Source: Mesorhizobium sp. 113-3-3 | GTDB lineage: Bacteria > Pseudomonadota > Alphaproteobacteria > Rhizobiales > Rhizobiaceae | Assembly (NCBI RefSeq): GCF_016756495.1 | Contig: NZ_AP023243.1 | Coordinates: forward strand, 4,468,501 to 4,532,500 | Direction: 5' to 3' | Length of the DNA: 64,000 nt | Part shown: positions 43,384-53,233 of the stretch, piece after piece | Layout: every line of letters begins with the position of its first letter | How positions within the stretch are numbered: position 1 is the first letter of the stretch | The notes under the pieces: model-generated | Databases searched by the model: none | The model's input: the letters and a program-made list of their open reading frames with translations, nothing else | What the model was told of the DNA's origin: nothing | Program-made: the position numbers and the translations under genes

Positions 43384-44670
43384 GTGGACCAGCAATCGAC
43401 AGCGCCGCAACGGGCAAGCACCTTGCCGCCGGCAAGCAAGCTGCCTATTCCGCGCTGGGAGTTCATTGCGCTGTGCGCGGCGCTGATGGCGCTGAATTCG
43501 CTGGCCATCGACATCATGCTGCCGGCGCTGCAGCAGATCGGCGCCTCGCTCGGCGTCGAGAATGAAAACCACCGGCAATATGTGATCACCGCCTACATTC
43601 TGGGTTTTGGCGGCGGCCAGCTGTTCTTCGGGCCGATCTCGGACCGGTTCGGCCGCCGCTCGCCGCTCGTCGCGGGTCTGATCATCTATGTGGCGGCGGC
43701 TGCAGCGGCAGCCATCGCGCCAAGCTTTGAAACGCTGCTGCTATGCCGCGCCGTCCAAGGCATCGGGGCCGCCGCCACCCGCGTCATCGCGGTATCGATC
43801 GTCCGTGATACGTTCGAAGGCCGGCGCATGGCGGAGGTGATGTCGTTGATCTTCATGGTGTTCATGGCGATACCGGTCATTGCGCCGGGCATTGGCCAGT
43901 TCATCATGCTGTTCGCGACCTGGCACTACATCTTCGTCACCATGGCCGTCGGCGCGCTGATCGTGTCAGCGTGGTCGCTGCTGCGCCTGCCTGAAACGCT
44001 GCGCCCCGAATATCGCCGGCAACTGACGGTCTCCTCCGTCCTCGGCGGATTCCGCATCGTGCTGACCAACCGCATCGCGCTCTGCTACGCCTTTGCCAGC
44101 ACCTTCATCTTCGCCGCCATGTTCGGCTTTATCGCCTCGGCGCAGCAGATCTATGTCGACATCTTCAACGTCGGCGAGATGTTCCCGGTGATCTTCGCCG
44201 GGGTCGCCGGCGTGCTCGCCTTCTCCAATTTTCTGAATTCACGCCTTGTCGGCCGCATCGGCATGCGCCGGCTGTCGCAGAGCGCGCTGCTTTTGTTCCT
44301 GGTCATCAGCCTGGCATGGCTGGTGGTCTCGCTGGAAATCAAGATGCCGCTCTGGCTGTTCATCACCTTCTTCGCCTGCGCCATGCTCCCCTTCGGCGCG
44401 CTTGGCGCCAATTTCAACGCGCTGGCCATGGAACCGCTCGGCCAACTGGCCGGCACGGCGTCGTCCATACTGGGCTTCATGCAGACGTTTCTCGGCGGCA
44501 TCCTCGGCACGCTGATCGGCCAGGCGTTCAACGGCACGGTGACGCCGCTTGCCGCCGGCTTCTGCAGCGTCTCGGTCGCGGCGTTGCTGATGATCCTGAT
44601 CGCCGAACGCGGCAAGATGTTCCAGCCGCACAACCCACCCGTTTCAGGGCATATCACCGACCTGCATTAG
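43384..44670 (+). CDS. Bcr/CflA-type drug:H+ antiporter (MFS)
   Basis: A 428-residue, twelve-helix major-facilitator exporter of the Bcr/CflA group. The family signatures are FIALCAALMALNSLAIDIMLPALQQIG in helix 1, FGPISDRFGRRSPLVAG (loop 2-3 motif A) and GIGAAATRVIAVSIVRDTFEGRRMAEVMS after helix 4. The N-terminus is Pro/Ala-rich and cytosolic. GTG at 43384 is the start, since no ATG precedes the first helix. The gene follows the grxD terminator, so it has its own promoter. Exported compounds are unknown. Confidence 0.88.
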   Translation: MDQQSTAPQRASTLPPASKLPIPRWEFIALCAALMALNSLAIDIMLPALQQIGASLGVENENHRQYVITAYILGFGGGQLFFGPISDRFGRRSPLVAGLIIYVAAAAAAAIAPSFETLLLCRAVQGIGAAATRVIAVSIVRDTFEGRRMAEVMSLIFMVFMAIPVIAPGIGQFIMLFATWHYIFVTMAVGALIVSAWSLLRLPETLRPEYRRQLTVSSVLGGFRIVLTNRIALCYAFASTFIFAAMFGFIASAQQIYVDIFNVGEMFPVIFAGVAGVLAFSNFLNSRLVGRIGMRRLSQSALLLFLVISLAWLVVSLEIKMPLWLFITFFACAMLPFGALGANFNALAMEPLGQLAGTASSILGFMQTFLGGILGTLIGQAFNGTVTPLAAGFCSVSVAALLMILIAERGKMFQPHNPPVSGHITDLH

Positions 44671-44680
44671 ACGAATTGCG

Positions 44681-45088
44681 TCAGGATGCACCTTCAATCG
44701 CCGCCGTGAAGCGAGGCGCAAGCATGCGCCCCGCGATTGCTCCGCCCATACTGTCCGAAAAGGGCAATGGCAGCGACTCGTCGAGTGCCTTGAGGATGGA
44801 TGCCACGAAAGCCCGGCTGAGTTGCGGATCCGTCCCCAGATCGGAATAGGTGGCGCGAGGCTTGCCGATCAGCGTGCCGTTGCGGCGCAGTGAGAACTGC
44901 AGCGTCAGCGACATGCCCGCGGTTCCCGCTGGCGGCTTCCAACAGGCATAAATCGCCTCCGACATCTCCTTGAGCGTGTCGACGGGATCGGTACTGTGGC
45001 AGGGACGCTCTTGTGCGATTGCCGGCTTGGCATTGGTAAACACGATCGCGGCCAGAGCCGCCGCAAGAATTGCGAACCGAGATTTCAT
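44681..45088 (-). CDS. exported TonB-C-like hypothetical protein
   Basis: A 135-residue protein with a signal peptide (SRFAILAAALAAIVFTNAKPAIAQ). The mature part has an energy-transducer-like sheet (MSLTLQFSLRRNGTLIGKPRATYSDLG, FVASILKALDESLPLPFSDSMG) that resembles the TonB C-terminal fold. It has no N-terminal membrane anchor and Pro-rich linker, so it is not a TonB protein proper. The ATG at 45088 begins the signal peptide; an upstream in-frame start at 45112 is less likely. It is convergent with the MFS gene (10 bp). Confidence 0.65.
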   Translation of the reverse strand: MKSRFAILAAALAAIVFTNAKPAIAQERPCHSTDPVDTLKEMSEAIYACWKPPAGTAGMSLTLQFSLRRNGTLIGKPRATYSDLGTDPQLSRAFVASILKALDESLPLPFSDSMGGAIAGRMLAPRFTAAIEGAS

Positions 45089-45163
45089 TCGAGGGCCCCG
45101 CGTGCGCACCAATTCTTCGGCCGCACAAAACCGGCAGTCAAGCGCCGGCCCTGGGAAATGATC

Positions 45164-45991
45164 CTACGCAGCCCACAGTTCGCGGCGCAACTCCTTCCAG
45201 CTTTCGCGATCGGGGGCGACCAGCAGGCCGCCGCCGACATGCGACGGCAGATAGGGCGTGCCGTCGAAACGCGCGGCATGGCCGCCGGCCTCGGCATGGA
45301 TCAGCACACCGGCGAGATGATCCCACGGCATCAGCTTGTTGTAGACGACGAAATGGCCATGGCCGCTCGCCAGCAGGCGGTATTCGTGGGCGGCGCAGCG
45401 GTAGTTGAACTGCGACAGCGTCTTGGTCTGGTTGCAGGCCAGCCGCGTGCGGTCTGGCTCGGCCATGTACTGCCAGGAGACCGCCCCGGTCATCCCGGAG
45501 ATCGGCGCGCTTGCGGCAACCCGCACCTTCTCCAGCGTACCATGCGCATGGCGGATATGGCTGCCGGCGCCCTTGGCGCCGATCAGCCAGTCCTTGCCGA
45601 CCGGATCATGGATGATGCCGGCGACCGTCTCGCCCTTGACCACGACGCCGAGCATGACGCCGAACAGCGGCACACCGGAGGCGAAGTTGAAGGTGCCGTC
45701 GACCGGATCGATGACGAAGGCCAGATCGGCATCGCCCAGACCGTCGAGCAGCGCCGGGTCGTCGGAACAGGCTTCCTCCCCGACGACCATGGCGTCGGGA
45801 TAACGCTGGCGCAGCCTGGCGGTGATCAGCCGCTCGGCGTTGACATCGGCTTCCGTCACCAGATCGGCGGCGGAGGTCTTCTGCCTGATGTCGCCGTCGC
45901 CCAGCCGGCGAAAGCGGGGCATGATTTCCGTGTCGGCTGCCTCGGCCAGCAGGCTGGCCAGCCAGTCGATCGCGTTGTCGTCAAATGTCAT
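45164..45991 (-). CDS. inositol monophosphatase family protein
   Basis: A 275-residue IMPase/FBPase-like phosphatase needing Mg2+. Metal-binding residues are visible in [15 protein letters not shown] (EE), [21 protein letters not shown] and the late [17 protein letters not shown]. It may act on inositol phosphate, histidinol phosphate or a CysQ-type substrate; these cannot be separated by eye. It overlaps ttcA, the upstream gene on the same strand, by 11 bp (45981-45991), so the two are coupled. Confidence 0.85.
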   Translation of the reverse strand: MTFDDNAIDWLASLLAEAADTEIMPRFRRLGDGDIRQKTSAADLVTEADVNAERLITARLRQRYPDAMVVGEEACSDDPALLDGLGDADLAFVIDPVDGTFNFASGVPLFGVMLGVVVKGETVAGIIHDPVGKDWLIGAKGAGSHIRHAHGTLEKVRVAASAPISGMTGAVSWQYMAEPDRTRLACNQTKTLSQFNYRCAAHEYRLLASGHGHFVVYNKLMPWDHLAGVLIHAEAGGHAARFDGTPYLPSHVGGGLLVAPDRESWKELRRELWAA

Positions 45992-46868
45992 CGGATGCGT
46001 CTTGTCCTGTGATGAGGGTCTGGTTCAGGGCGGCGAAATCGAACAGTTTCCGGTCGAGCAGATGCGAGGGCCTGGTGTTGGACAGCGCGCGGATCATCGT
46101 GTCCTTGCGGCCGGGCATGCGCTTTTCGATGTCCTCCAGCATCGCCTTCATGGCGTTGCGCTGGAGGCCTTCCTGGCTCCCGCAGAGGTCGCAAGGAATG
46201 ATCGGGAACCGCATCGCGGCGGCGAATTTCTCGAGGTCGATCTCGGCGCAATAGCTCAGCGGCCGCAGCACCATGACGTCGCCCTCGTCGTTGAGCAGCT
46301 TTGGCGGCATGGCGGCGAGACGGCCGCCATGGAACAGGTTCATGAAGAAAGTCTCGAGGATATCCTCGCGATGATGGCCGAGCACCAGCGCCGAGCACCC
46401 CTCCTCGCGCGCGATCCGGTAGAGATGGCCGCGCCTGAGCCGCGAGCAGAGCGAGCAATAGGTGCTGCCCTGCGGCAGCTTGTCGGTGACCACCGAATAG
46501 GTGTCCTGGTACTCGATGCGGTGGGCGATGCCGTTGGCGTTGAGGTAATTCGGCAGGATGTGCTTGGGGAAATTTGGCTGGCCCTGATCGAGATTGCAGG
46601 CCAGCAATTCGACCGGCAGCAGCCCGCGCCATTTGAGGTCGAGCAGCGTGGCAAGCAGGCCGTAGGAATCCTTGCCGCCCGACAGCGCGACCAGCCAGCG
46701 CTGGCCCGGCTCCACCATCGAGAAATCCTCGATCGCCTGGCGGGTCAGCCGCAGCAACCGCTTGCGCAGTTTGTTGAACTCGACGGACGACGGCACATCG
46801 GCGAACAGCGGATGGGAGCCGCCTTCGGCGGCCGGTTCAAGCGTCTCGATGTCTGGCTGCATGTTCAT
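45981..46868 (-). CDS. ttcA: tRNA 2-thiocytidine(32) synthetase TtcA
   Basis: A 295-residue TtcA that inserts sulfur at cytidine 32 of certain tRNAs. The PP-loop is [15 protein letters not shown]. Cys pairs for the [4Fe-4S] cluster are in [17 protein letters not shown] and [10 protein letters not shown], and [22 protein letters not shown] is typical. The start [11 protein letters not shown] (46868) is preferred over an in-frame start at 46949, because the latter lies within the upstream terminator region. It is the first gene of a ttcA-IMPase pair. Confidence 0.9.
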   Translation of the reverse strand: MNMQPDIETLEPAAEGGSHPLFADVPSSVEFNKLRKRLLRLTRQAIEDFSMVEPGQRWLVALSGGKDSYGLLATLLDLKWRGLLPVELLACNLDQGQPNFPKHILPNYLNANGIAHRIEYQDTYSVVTDKLPQGSTYCSLCSRLRRGHLYRIAREEGCSALVLGHHREDILETFFMNLFHGGRLAAMPPKLLNDEGDVMVLRPLSYCAEIDLEKFAAAMRFPIIPCDLCGSQEGLQRNAMKAMLEDIEKRMPGRKDTMIRALSNTRPSHLLDRKLFDFAALNQTLITGQDASDDI

Positions 46869-46951
46869 GGCGCGGCGGCCCCAGGATGTAACGTCCGCTC
46901 GCATTAGCGCATCGGCCGGAAAATCGAAACGGCAAAGCGGATGCGCCAAAC

Positions 46952-46978
46952 AAAAAGGCCGCCTCGAGGGCGGCCTTT
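46952..46978 (-). terminator. Rho-independent terminator of rpsD
   Basis: Stem AAAGGCCGCC / GGCGGCCTTT with a CTCGA loop, followed on the minus strand by a T-run (TTTTTG). It lies 25 bp after the rpsD stop codon and before ttcA. Confidence 0.8.
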
Positions 46979-47002
46979 CCGGTATCGCAGAAAAGCGTTC
47001 GC

Positions 47003-47620
47003 TTAGCGCGAATAGAATTCGACGACCAGGTTCGGCTCCATCTGCACGGCGAACGGAACGTCCGCCAGGCCAGGGATGCGCGAGAAGGTCGCGACCATCT
47101 TGTTGTGATCGGCTTCTATGTAGTCCGGAACGTCGCGCTCGGCCAGGCCGACCGATTCCAGGACGATGACCAGCTGCTTCGACTTTTCGCGCACTTCGAC
47201 GACGTCGCCCGGCTTGCAGCGGTACGAGCCGATGTTGACGCGCTTGCCGTTGACGTTGACGTGGCCGTGGTTGACGAACTGGCGGGCCGCGAAAATGGTT
47301 GGCACGAACTTGGCGCGGTAGACGACCGCGTCGAGACGCGATTCGAGCAGGCCGATCAGGTTCTCCGAGGTGTCGCCCTTGCGGCGGTCGGCCTCTTCAT
47401 AGACCTTGCGGAACTGCTTTTCCGAAACGTCGCCATAGTGACCCTTCAGCTTCTGCTTGGCGCGCAGCTGCAGGCCGAAGTCGGAAAGCTTGCCCTTGCG
47501 GCGCTGGCCGTGCTGGCCGGGGCCGTATTCACGCTTGTTGACCGGGGACTTCGGGCGGCCCCAGATATTTTCGCCGAGACGGCGGTCGATCTTGTATTTC
47601 GCGGATTCGCGCTTGCTCAT
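47003..47620 (-). CDS. rpsD: 30S ribosomal protein S4
   Basis: A 205-residue S4, the primary 16S rRNA-binding protein of the 30S body. It opens [48 protein letters not shown], and the S4 RNA-binding domain follows ([51 protein letters not shown]). It is monocistronic, unlike the enteric alpha operon, and preceded by a 370-nt leader with two strong hairpins. A ribosome site AAGGGA precedes the ATG. Length is standard. Confidence 0.96.
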   Translation of the reverse strand: MSKRESAKYKIDRRLGENIWGRPKSPVNKREYGPGQHGQRRKGKLSDFGLQLRAKQKLKGHYGDVSEKQFRKVYEEADRRKGDTSENLIGLLESRLDAVVYRAKFVPTIFAARQFVNHGHVNVNGKRVNIGSYRCKPGDVVEVREKSKQLVIVLESVGLAERDVPDYIEADHNKMVATFSRIPGLADVPFAVQMEPNLVVEFYSR

Positions 47621-47643
47621 CGCATTCCCTTTTCAAAACAACA

Positions 47644-47757
47644 CACCCGGCACCTCATGGTCCGGGTGAAGGAAACGCGCCCTCCTCTGGCCTCCGTTTT
47701 CGAGACCTGACAGGGTTTTCCCACGCAACGCGGCGGAAAACCCACGGGACACGTCAG
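47644..47757 (-). promoter_or_regulatory. structured leader of rpsD
   Basis: On the minus strand upstream of rpsD: an inner stem CACCCGG/CCGGGTG (47644-47668) 24 nt before the start codon, and a larger nested structure CTGAC...GGGTTTTCC / GGAAAACCC...GTCAG (47707-47757). The remainder of the 47621-47993 gap shows no gene. The structures could be a target for S4 autoregulation, but that is not shown. Confidence 0.4.
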
Positions 47758-47993
47758 TTCAAACAAAACCAGAAACCAAGGCAACCGGTCTTGCGCATAC
47801 AAAACAAACACCGGACATCGCTGCCCGGCGTTGGCGGCTGGTTAAACCGAGATTTAACCGGTGTCAAGCTTGTGAGTGGCACGGCACGACGCAACCCTAT
47901 AGCGTTCCGGACGTTGAGCGATGCCGGATGTGGCGGGAGGTTTTGCGCCAACGGCACCAGGAAGGGATCTGGAGCTAGAGGAGTCCAATCAGC

Positions 47994-48191
47994 ATGAAGA
48001 AGTTCTTCCTTACCTTGGCAGGCGCCGCAGTGCTTGCAGGTTCGATGGCGGTGGCGCCCGAACCGGCCATGGCGCGCCATTGGCACGGCCACAAACAAGT
48101 GTGCCGCGTCATCGTCAAGAAAAGGGTGGTGTGGCGGCATGGCCACCGCAAGGTGATCGTGACAAAGGTAAGGCGCTGCCATCGCTGGTAA
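47994..48191 (+). CDS. tiny exported His/Arg-rich protein
   Basis: A 65-residue protein. Residues 1-27 are a signal peptide (FFLTLAGAAVLAGSMAVAPEPAMA). The mature 38 residues are very basic and rich in His and Trp (RHWHGHKQVCRVIVKKRVVW, RHGHRK). Two Cys (CRV and RRCHRW) could form a disulfide. Metal binding is plausible from the His spacing, but unproven. A clear terminator follows. I do not recognise a family. Confidence 0.6.
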   Translation: MKKFFLTLAGAAVLAGSMAVAPEPAMARHWHGHKQVCRVIVKKRVVWRHGHRKVIVTKVRRCHRW

Positions 48192-48222
48192 GGCAAACAT
48201 TTGCCCGGAGATTGCTTAAGGC

Positions 48223-48248
48223 AAGGCCCGCAGTTTCGCGCGGGCCTT
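48223..48248 (+). terminator. terminator after the small exported protein
   Basis: Stem AAGGCCCGC / GCGGGCCTT with an 8-nt loop (stem spans about 26 bp of sequence) 31 bp after the stop, followed by GGTCTGTTTG. The T-run is weak. Confidence 0.6.
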
Positions 48249-48283
48249 GGTCTGTTTGGGCCAGCGTGTCGTGAACGACGCGG

Positions 48284-48472
48284 TCAGTCTTTTGACTTCT
48301 TTTCCGGCAATCCCTTGCGCTTCGTCTCGGCGAATTCCTCGAGCTGCTTCTCGCTCATGGATTCGTACATTCCCTTGGAAGCGCCCTTGAGTTCGCTCTT
48401 TTTCGTCTCACCGCGCTTGGCGGAGAGTGCAGCGCCGGCGGCTTTTTGCTGGGCTTTCGAGGTGGCTGGCAT
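48284..48472 (-). CDS. DUF3008 family protein
   Basis: A 62-residue hydrophilic protein of the DUF3008 family, with the hallmark PATSKAQQKAAGAALSAKRGE at the N-terminus and SKGMYESMSEKQLEEFAETKRKGLP after it. The family is widespread and small, and its function is unknown; it is often expressed in stationary phase in rhizobia. The ATG at 48472 is preceded by AGAAAGGAGAAACC, an excellent ribosome site. Confidence 0.8.
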   Translation of the reverse strand: MPATSKAQQKAAGAALSAKRGETKKSELKGASKGMYESMSEKQLEEFAETKRKGLPEKKSKD

Positions 48473-48632
48473 GGCGGTTTCTCCTTTCTGTCAGGTGAAA
48501 CGCCGCGCTTCGGTGGCGGTTCCAGCGCCGGCCGCCCGGTTCCTCGGCGGGCTGTGCCAGCTCGTCAGGCGGCCGGCTTGGCGATTCGCCGGCAGCCTTC
48601 CCGTATCCGGAACTCCGGTGTAGGACGGCTGA

Positions 48633-50015
48633 ATGAAGTCTCTGACAGACCCCTCACAAGCGCTCTCCACCGGCCTGGCGAAGATCCGCACCGAATTCCA
48701 CGTGGCGGACGGATTTCCTGCCGACGTCACGGCAGCAGCGGAGGCGGCGACCAGGCGTGTGCCGAACCAGCATGCCGATCGAACCGATATGCCCTTCGTC
48801 ACGCTCGATCCCGCTACCTCCACCGATCTTGACCAGGCGTTCTCGATCGAAGCGAGCGGGGGCGATCTTCTCTTGCATTACGCCATTGCCGACGTGGCCT
48901 GGTTTGTCGAGGACGGCGACGCGCTGGATCTCGAAGCCTGGACGCGGGGCGAGACGCTTTATCTGCCGGACGGCAAGGCCGGGCTCTATCCGCCGGCAAT
49001 TGCCGAGGCGGCGGCGAGCCTGCTGCCGGACAGACCGCGTCCATCTGTTATCTTCACGGTTCGGGTCGCTGAGGACGGTGCGGTAAAGTTGGATGGCGCG
49101 GAGCGGGCCATCATTCGAAGCCGCGCCAAGCTCGCTTATGACAGCGTGACGGCCTCCGACGTACCAGTCGGCTTCGGCGAACTGGCGCGGCGCATGGCGG
49201 CAAACGAAGAACGGCGCGGCGCTTCCCGCGTCGACCCGCCCGAGCAGGAGGTGGAAAGGCTTGCCGATGGCAGTTTCCGGCTCTCGTTCAGACCGATCCT
49301 GCAATCCGAGCAGGACAACGCCGCGCTTTCACTGGCTGCCAACATGGCGATTGCCGACGCTATGCTGGCGCACAAGACCGGGCTGTTTCGCGTGATGTCC
49401 GGGCCGGACGCGTCCAAGGTGCAAAGGCTGCGCAACGCGGCACAGGCGCTCGGCCTGTCCTGGCCCGCCTCAACCAACCTCCGCGATTATCAGCGCACGC
49501 TCGATCCGGCTGATCCTAAACAAGCGGCGTTGATGCTGGAAATCCGCCGCGCGGGCAATGGCGCGTCCTACCAGCCCTACCAGGAAGGCGTCGTCCCCTG
49601 GCACGAGGCGATGGCCGCGACCTATGCCCATGCCACCGCGCCACTCAGGCGGCTGGCCGATCGCTACGTCGTGCGCTGCGCGCTGGCGATCGCCAACGGC
49701 CAGTCGGTGCCGCAGGCCGTCAGCGATGCGTTCGCTGGACTGCCGAAGGTGATGGGACGCGCGGATGCCCGCGCTTCGCGGATCAACCATGCGGCCATCG
49801 ACCTTGCAGAGGCGGTGATGCTCAGGGGACGCGAAGGGGAAACGTTCAAAGCCGTCGTCACCGACTTCGTCGACCATGGCGTGCGCGTCCAGCTTGCCGA
49901 CATGCCTGTCGTTGCCACAGTGAAGGCCTCCGGACTCAGGCAGGGCGACGGTGTAACGCTAAAGCTGGCCTCGGCCGACCCGGATCAACGCAGCATCGTC
50001 TTCGAACCCGTTTAA
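48633..50015 (+). CDS. RNB domain ribonuclease (short RNase II-type)
   Basis: A 460-residue protein dominated by an RNB exoribonuclease domain. The catalytic metal-site Asp cluster is [20 protein letters not shown], and [12 protein letters not shown] and [14 protein letters not shown] complete the core signatures. RNase II and RNase R run to 640-800 residues with cold-shock domains and an S1 domain; here the cold-shock domains are missing and only a short S1-like tail ([22 protein letters not shown]) is left. Degrades RNA 3' to 5' by family. It converges on murI, sharing 4 bp (TTAA). Confidence 0.82.
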   Translation: MKSLTDPSQALSTGLAKIRTEFHVADGFPADVTAAAEAATRRVPNQHADRTDMPFVTLDPATSTDLDQAFSIEASGGDLLLHYAIADVAWFVEDGDALDLEAWTRGETLYLPDGKAGLYPPAIAEAAASLLPDRPRPSVIFTVRVAEDGAVKLDGAERAIIRSRAKLAYDSVTASDVPVGFGELARRMAANEERRGASRVDPPEQEVERLADGSFRLSFRPILQSEQDNAALSLAANMAIADAMLAHKTGLFRVMSGPDASKVQRLRNAAQALGLSWPASTNLRDYQRTLDPADPKQAALMLEIRRAGNGASYQPYQEGVVPWHEAMAATYAHATAPLRRLADRYVVRCALAIANGQSVPQAVSDAFAGLPKVMGRADARASRINHAAIDLAEAVMLRGREGETFKAVVTDFVDHGVRVQLADMPVVATVKASGLRQGDGVTLKLASADPDQRSIVFEPV

Positions 50016-50812
50016 GCGGCAGACGTTTCCGCCGCCAGTCCAAAGCCCTGCATCAGCCGGCTGACGGCGAAATCCGCCTTGCCGGACGTGAAGACGGCGA
50101 TATCGGGCTCGCCTTGCGGCAGCGCGCCGTCGACGGGCGGCAGCAGCGAAAGGGCCCGCCGGGCGATCGCTTCGGCCGGATCGATCCAGTCGACCGGCCA
50201 GGGCGCGGTCTTGCGCATGCGGTTGACCAGGAACGGATAATGCGTGCAGGCGAGCACGACGATGTCTGTCCGGAGCCCCTCATGTTCCATGAAGCAGGGC
50301 GATATCTCGGCGCGCACGGCCTCCTCGTCGACAAAGCCCTCGCGCATATAGACTTCGGCCAACCCCGCCAGCCTGTCGCTGCCGACCAGGCGGACATGGC
50401 ATTTCTGCGCCCATTTGCTGATCAGGTCGCGCGTGTATTGCCGCTTCACCGTGCCCGGCGTCGCCAGCACCGAGACCAGGCCCGAGCGGGTGCGCTCCGC
50501 CGCCGGCTTGACCGCCGGCACGGTGCCGACGAAGGGATGGCCGGGAAATCTGTCACGCAGCGCATCGATCACCAGTGTCGAGGCGGTATTGCAGGCAATG
50601 ACGGAAATCGCCGGCGCAAACCTGTCGAGCAATTTGGCGAAGAGCTCGAGTATGTGGGTGCGCAGCGCCGGTTCTTCCCAGGCGCCAAACGGAAAGGCAG
50701 CATCGTCCGCGACATAGACGAAGCGACGGTCCGGCATCAGCACCCGCGCCTCTCGCAGCACGGTCAAGCCGCCGACGCCGGAATCGAACATCAGGATCGG
50801 CTGGTCAGTCAT
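50012..50812 (-). CDS. murI: glutamate racemase
   Basis: A 266-residue racemase that supplies D-glutamate for peptidoglycan. It starts [18 protein letters not shown], has the first Cys in [11 protein letters not shown] and the second in [14 protein letters not shown], the pair that moves the proton. The ATG at 50812 gives the conserved N-terminus; a much longer in-frame reading to 51025 runs back through the neighbouring gene and is not supported. It overlaps the upstream RNA methyltransferase gene by 8 bp, so the two are coupled. Confidence 0.93.
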   Translation of the reverse strand: MTDQPILMFDSGVGGLTVLREARVLMPDRRFVYVADDAAFPFGAWEEPALRTHILELFAKLLDRFAPAISVIACNTASTLVIDALRDRFPGHPFVGTVPAVKPAAERTRSGLVSVLATPGTVKRQYTRDLISKWAQKCHVRLVGSDRLAGLAEVYMREGFVDEEAVRAEISPCFMEHEGLRTDIVVLACTHYPFLVNRMRKTAPWPVDWIDPAEAIARRALSLLPPVDGALPQGEPDIAVFTSGKADFAVSRLMQGFGLAAETSAA

Positions 50813-51731
50813 TGTCGGTTCCCTTGCCGCCAAGCGGCGGCGCGTCCTCATCGTCGCCGGCGGGTTTGTGCGCCTGGCGTTCAGCCTCTGCCTTGCCGGC
50901 GCGCGCGGCGGCCGGAAGCCGCCTTGGATCGTCGCCCGGCGAACCGTCGCCGCGCGGCATTGCCGGGGAGAACCTGTCCAGCGAGGAAATAATGCCGCGC
51001 AGCACCTTGAGCTCCGGCTCGGCAAAGCCGGCGCGCGTCAGCACGGCGCGCAGATTGTCGACCATCTTCGGCTTCTTCGGCGCCGGCCGGAAATAGCCGC
51101 GCGCTTCCAACGCGCCTTCGAGATAGGCAAACAGGCCGTGCAGTTCTTCCTTGCTGGCCGGTTTCATCTCCGGCCCGGTGAAATTGGTCTGGGTCTCGTC
51201 CTCCAGGCCGGACTTCATCCACTCATAGGACATCAGCAGTGCCGCCTGGGCGATGTTGAGCGAGGAGAAATCAGGGTCGACGGGAAAGGTGACGATCTCG
51301 TCGGCCAGCCCGACTTCGTCATTGTAGAGGCCGAAGCGCTCGCGGCCGAACAGGATGCCGGTGCGCTGCCCCATGCCATGACGGGCGCGCAGCACCCTGC
51401 CCGCCTCCACGGGCCCGCGCACGGCCTTGAAGCCGTCGCGCTGCCTGGCGGTGGTGGCGAAGACGAAGTTCAGATCGGCAAGTGCGGCGGCCAGATCGTC
51501 GAACACCTTCACGGCGTCGATGACATGGTCGGCGCGGCTTGCGGCGGCACGCGCCTTCTCGCTCGGCCAGCCGTCGCGCGGGTTCACCAGGCGCAGTTCG
51601 GCCAAGCCGAAATTGGCCATGGCGCGAGCGACCATGCCGATGTTCTCGCCAAGCTGCGGCTCGACGAGGATGATGGCCGGACCGGCGGCTGGAGCGTTAT
51701 CGGGATCTTTGGTGACGGGCATGATTGTCAA
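50805..51731 (-). CDS. SpoU-type RNA methyltransferase (TrmJ-like)
   Basis: A 308-residue SPOUT-fold SAM-dependent RNA methyltransferase. The knot region signatures are [54 protein letters not shown] and [23 protein letters not shown]. The overall length and C-terminal helical region fit TrmJ, which 2'-O-methylates position 32 of tRNAs, but other TrmH-family roles are possible. Residues after 270 are charged and low-complexity. Start at 51731 or three codons later (MPVTK). Confidence 0.85.
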   Translation of the reverse strand: MTIMPVTKDPDNAPAAGPAIILVEPQLGENIGMVARAMANFGLAELRLVNPRDGWPSEKARAAASRADHVIDAVKVFDDLAAALADLNFVFATTARQRDGFKAVRGPVEAGRVLRARHGMGQRTGILFGRERFGLYNDEVGLADEIVTFPVDPDFSSLNIAQAALLMSYEWMKSGLEDETQTNFTGPEMKPASKEELHGLFAYLEGALEARGYFRPAPKKPKMVDNLRAVLTRAGFAEPELKVLRGIISSLDRFSPAMPRGDGSPGDDPRRLPAAARAGKAEAERQAHKPAGDDEDAPPLGGKGTDND

Positions 51732-51938
51732 TGAACTGCTGTTTGCGGCATTTCAGCGTCCCCTGCCATATTCGGCCGCGAAAATGAAGCATTCGCAAAT
51801 GATGGCGGCCATGGCCCCACATTCGTGACCGATCGCCGTTTGCGCGGCCAAAAACGCTTTGATATACGGGCGGCATCTCCCGGCCGAACGCCACGCGGGC
51901 AAGGCCGTCCCATATCCCAGCAACGAGGCATTCTTTCC

Positions 51939-53150
51939 ATGGCGAAGATCAAGGTGGCGAACCCGGTCGTCGAACTCGACGGCGACGAGATGACCCGCAT
52001 CATCTGGCAGTTCATCAAGGACAAGCTGATCCACCCTTATCTCGACCTGAAGCTCGAATATTACGACCTCGGCATCGAGCACCGTGACGCCACCAACGAC
52101 CAGGTGACGATCGATTCGGCAAACGCCATCAAGAAATACGGCGTCGGCGTGAAATGCGCGACCATCACCCCCGACGAACAGCGCGTCGAGGAGTTCAAGC
52201 TGAAGAAGATGTGGAAGTCGCCGAACGGCACCATCCGCAACATCCTCGGCGGCACCATCTTCCGCGAGCCGATCATCATGAAGAACGTGCCGCGCCTGGT
52301 GCCCGGCTGGACCAAGCCGATCATCGTCGGCCGTCACGCCTTCGGCGACCAGTACCGCGCCACCGATTTCCGCTTCCCCGGCAAGGGCAAGCTGACGATC
52401 AAGTTCGTCGGCGAGGACGGCAAGGTCATCGAGCATGACGTGTTCGACGCGCCCGGCGCCGGTGTCGCCATGGCCATGTACAATCTCGACGAGTCGATCC
52501 GCGAATTCGCCCGCGCCTCGCTGAACTACGGCCTGCTGCGCAACTATCCGGTCTATCTGTCGACCAAGAACACCATCCTCAAGGCCTATGACGGCCGCTT
52601 CAAGGACATTTTCCAGGAAGTCTACGAGGCTGAATTCGAGGCCGAGTTCAAGGCAAAGAAGCTGTGGTACGAACACCGGCTGATCGACGACATGGTGGCC
52701 TCCAGCCTGAAATGGTCGGGCGGCTATGTCTGGGCCTGCAAGAACTATGACGGAGATGTGCAGTCCGACACGGTCGCACAAGGCTTCGGCTCGCTCGGTC
52801 TGATGACCTCGGTGCTGATGACGCCGGACGGCAAGACGGTGGAAGCGGAAGCCGCGCACGGCACCGTCACCCGCCACTACCGCCAGCACCAGAAGGGCGA
52901 GGAAACCTCGACCAATTCGATCGCCTCGATCTTCGCCTGGACGCGTGGCCTCGCCCACCGCGCCAAGCTCGACGACAATGCCGAACTGAAGCGCTTCGCC
53001 GAAACGCTGGAGAAGGTCTGCATCCAGACCGTCGAGAGCGGCTTCATGACCAAGGACCTGTCGCTGCTGATCGGTCCCGACCAGCCCTGGCTATCGACCA
53101 CCGGCTTCCTCGACAAGATCGACGAGAATTTGCAGAAGGCGATGGCGTAA
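51939..53150 (+). CDS. icd: isocitrate dehydrogenase (NADP+)
   Basis: A 403-residue dimeric NADP-isocitrate dehydrogenase of the eukaryotic-like type, converting isocitrate to 2-oxoglutarate in the TCA cycle. It starts [20 protein letters not shown], has the substrate site in [17 protein letters not shown] and the metal ligand region [28 protein letters not shown]. The ATG at 51939 matches the family start; the upstream 114 nt in frame are not part of the protein. It ends at a strong terminator, so it is monocistronic. Confidence 0.95.
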   Translation: MAKIKVANPVVELDGDEMTRIIWQFIKDKLIHPYLDLKLEYYDLGIEHRDATNDQVTIDSANAIKKYGVGVKCATITPDEQRVEEFKLKKMWKSPNGTIRNILGGTIFREPIIMKNVPRLVPGWTKPIIVGRHAFGDQYRATDFRFPGKGKLTIKFVGEDGKVIEHDVFDAPGAGVAMAMYNLDESIREFARASLNYGLLRNYPVYLSTKNTILKAYDGRFKDIFQEVYEAEFEAEFKAKKLWYEHRLIDDMVASSLKWSGGYVWACKNYDGDVQSDTVAQGFGSLGLMTSVLMTPDGKTVEAEAAHGTVTRHYRQHQKGEETSTNSIASIFAWTRGLAHRAKLDDNAELKRFAETLEKVCIQTVESGFMTKDLSLLIGPDQPWLSTTGFLDKIDENLQKAMA

Positions 53151-53170
53151 CGCTCGCATTTCGACATGCA

Positions 53171-53200
53171 GAAGGCTCCGAAAGGAGCCTTCGCTTTTTA
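53171..53200 (+). terminator. Rho-independent terminator of icd
   Basis: Perfect 9-bp stem GAAGGCTCC / GGAGCCTTC with a GAAA tetraloop, then GCTTTTTA. It lies 20 bp after the icd stop. Confidence 0.85.
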
Positions 53201-53233
53201 GGCCCCAACTGAGCGAGACCGAAGGTTACAGCG

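Noticed and set aside
50813..51025. N-terminal extension of MurI
   Set aside because: It reads back through the RNA methyltransferase gene, and family members start at the [11 protein letters not shown] segment.
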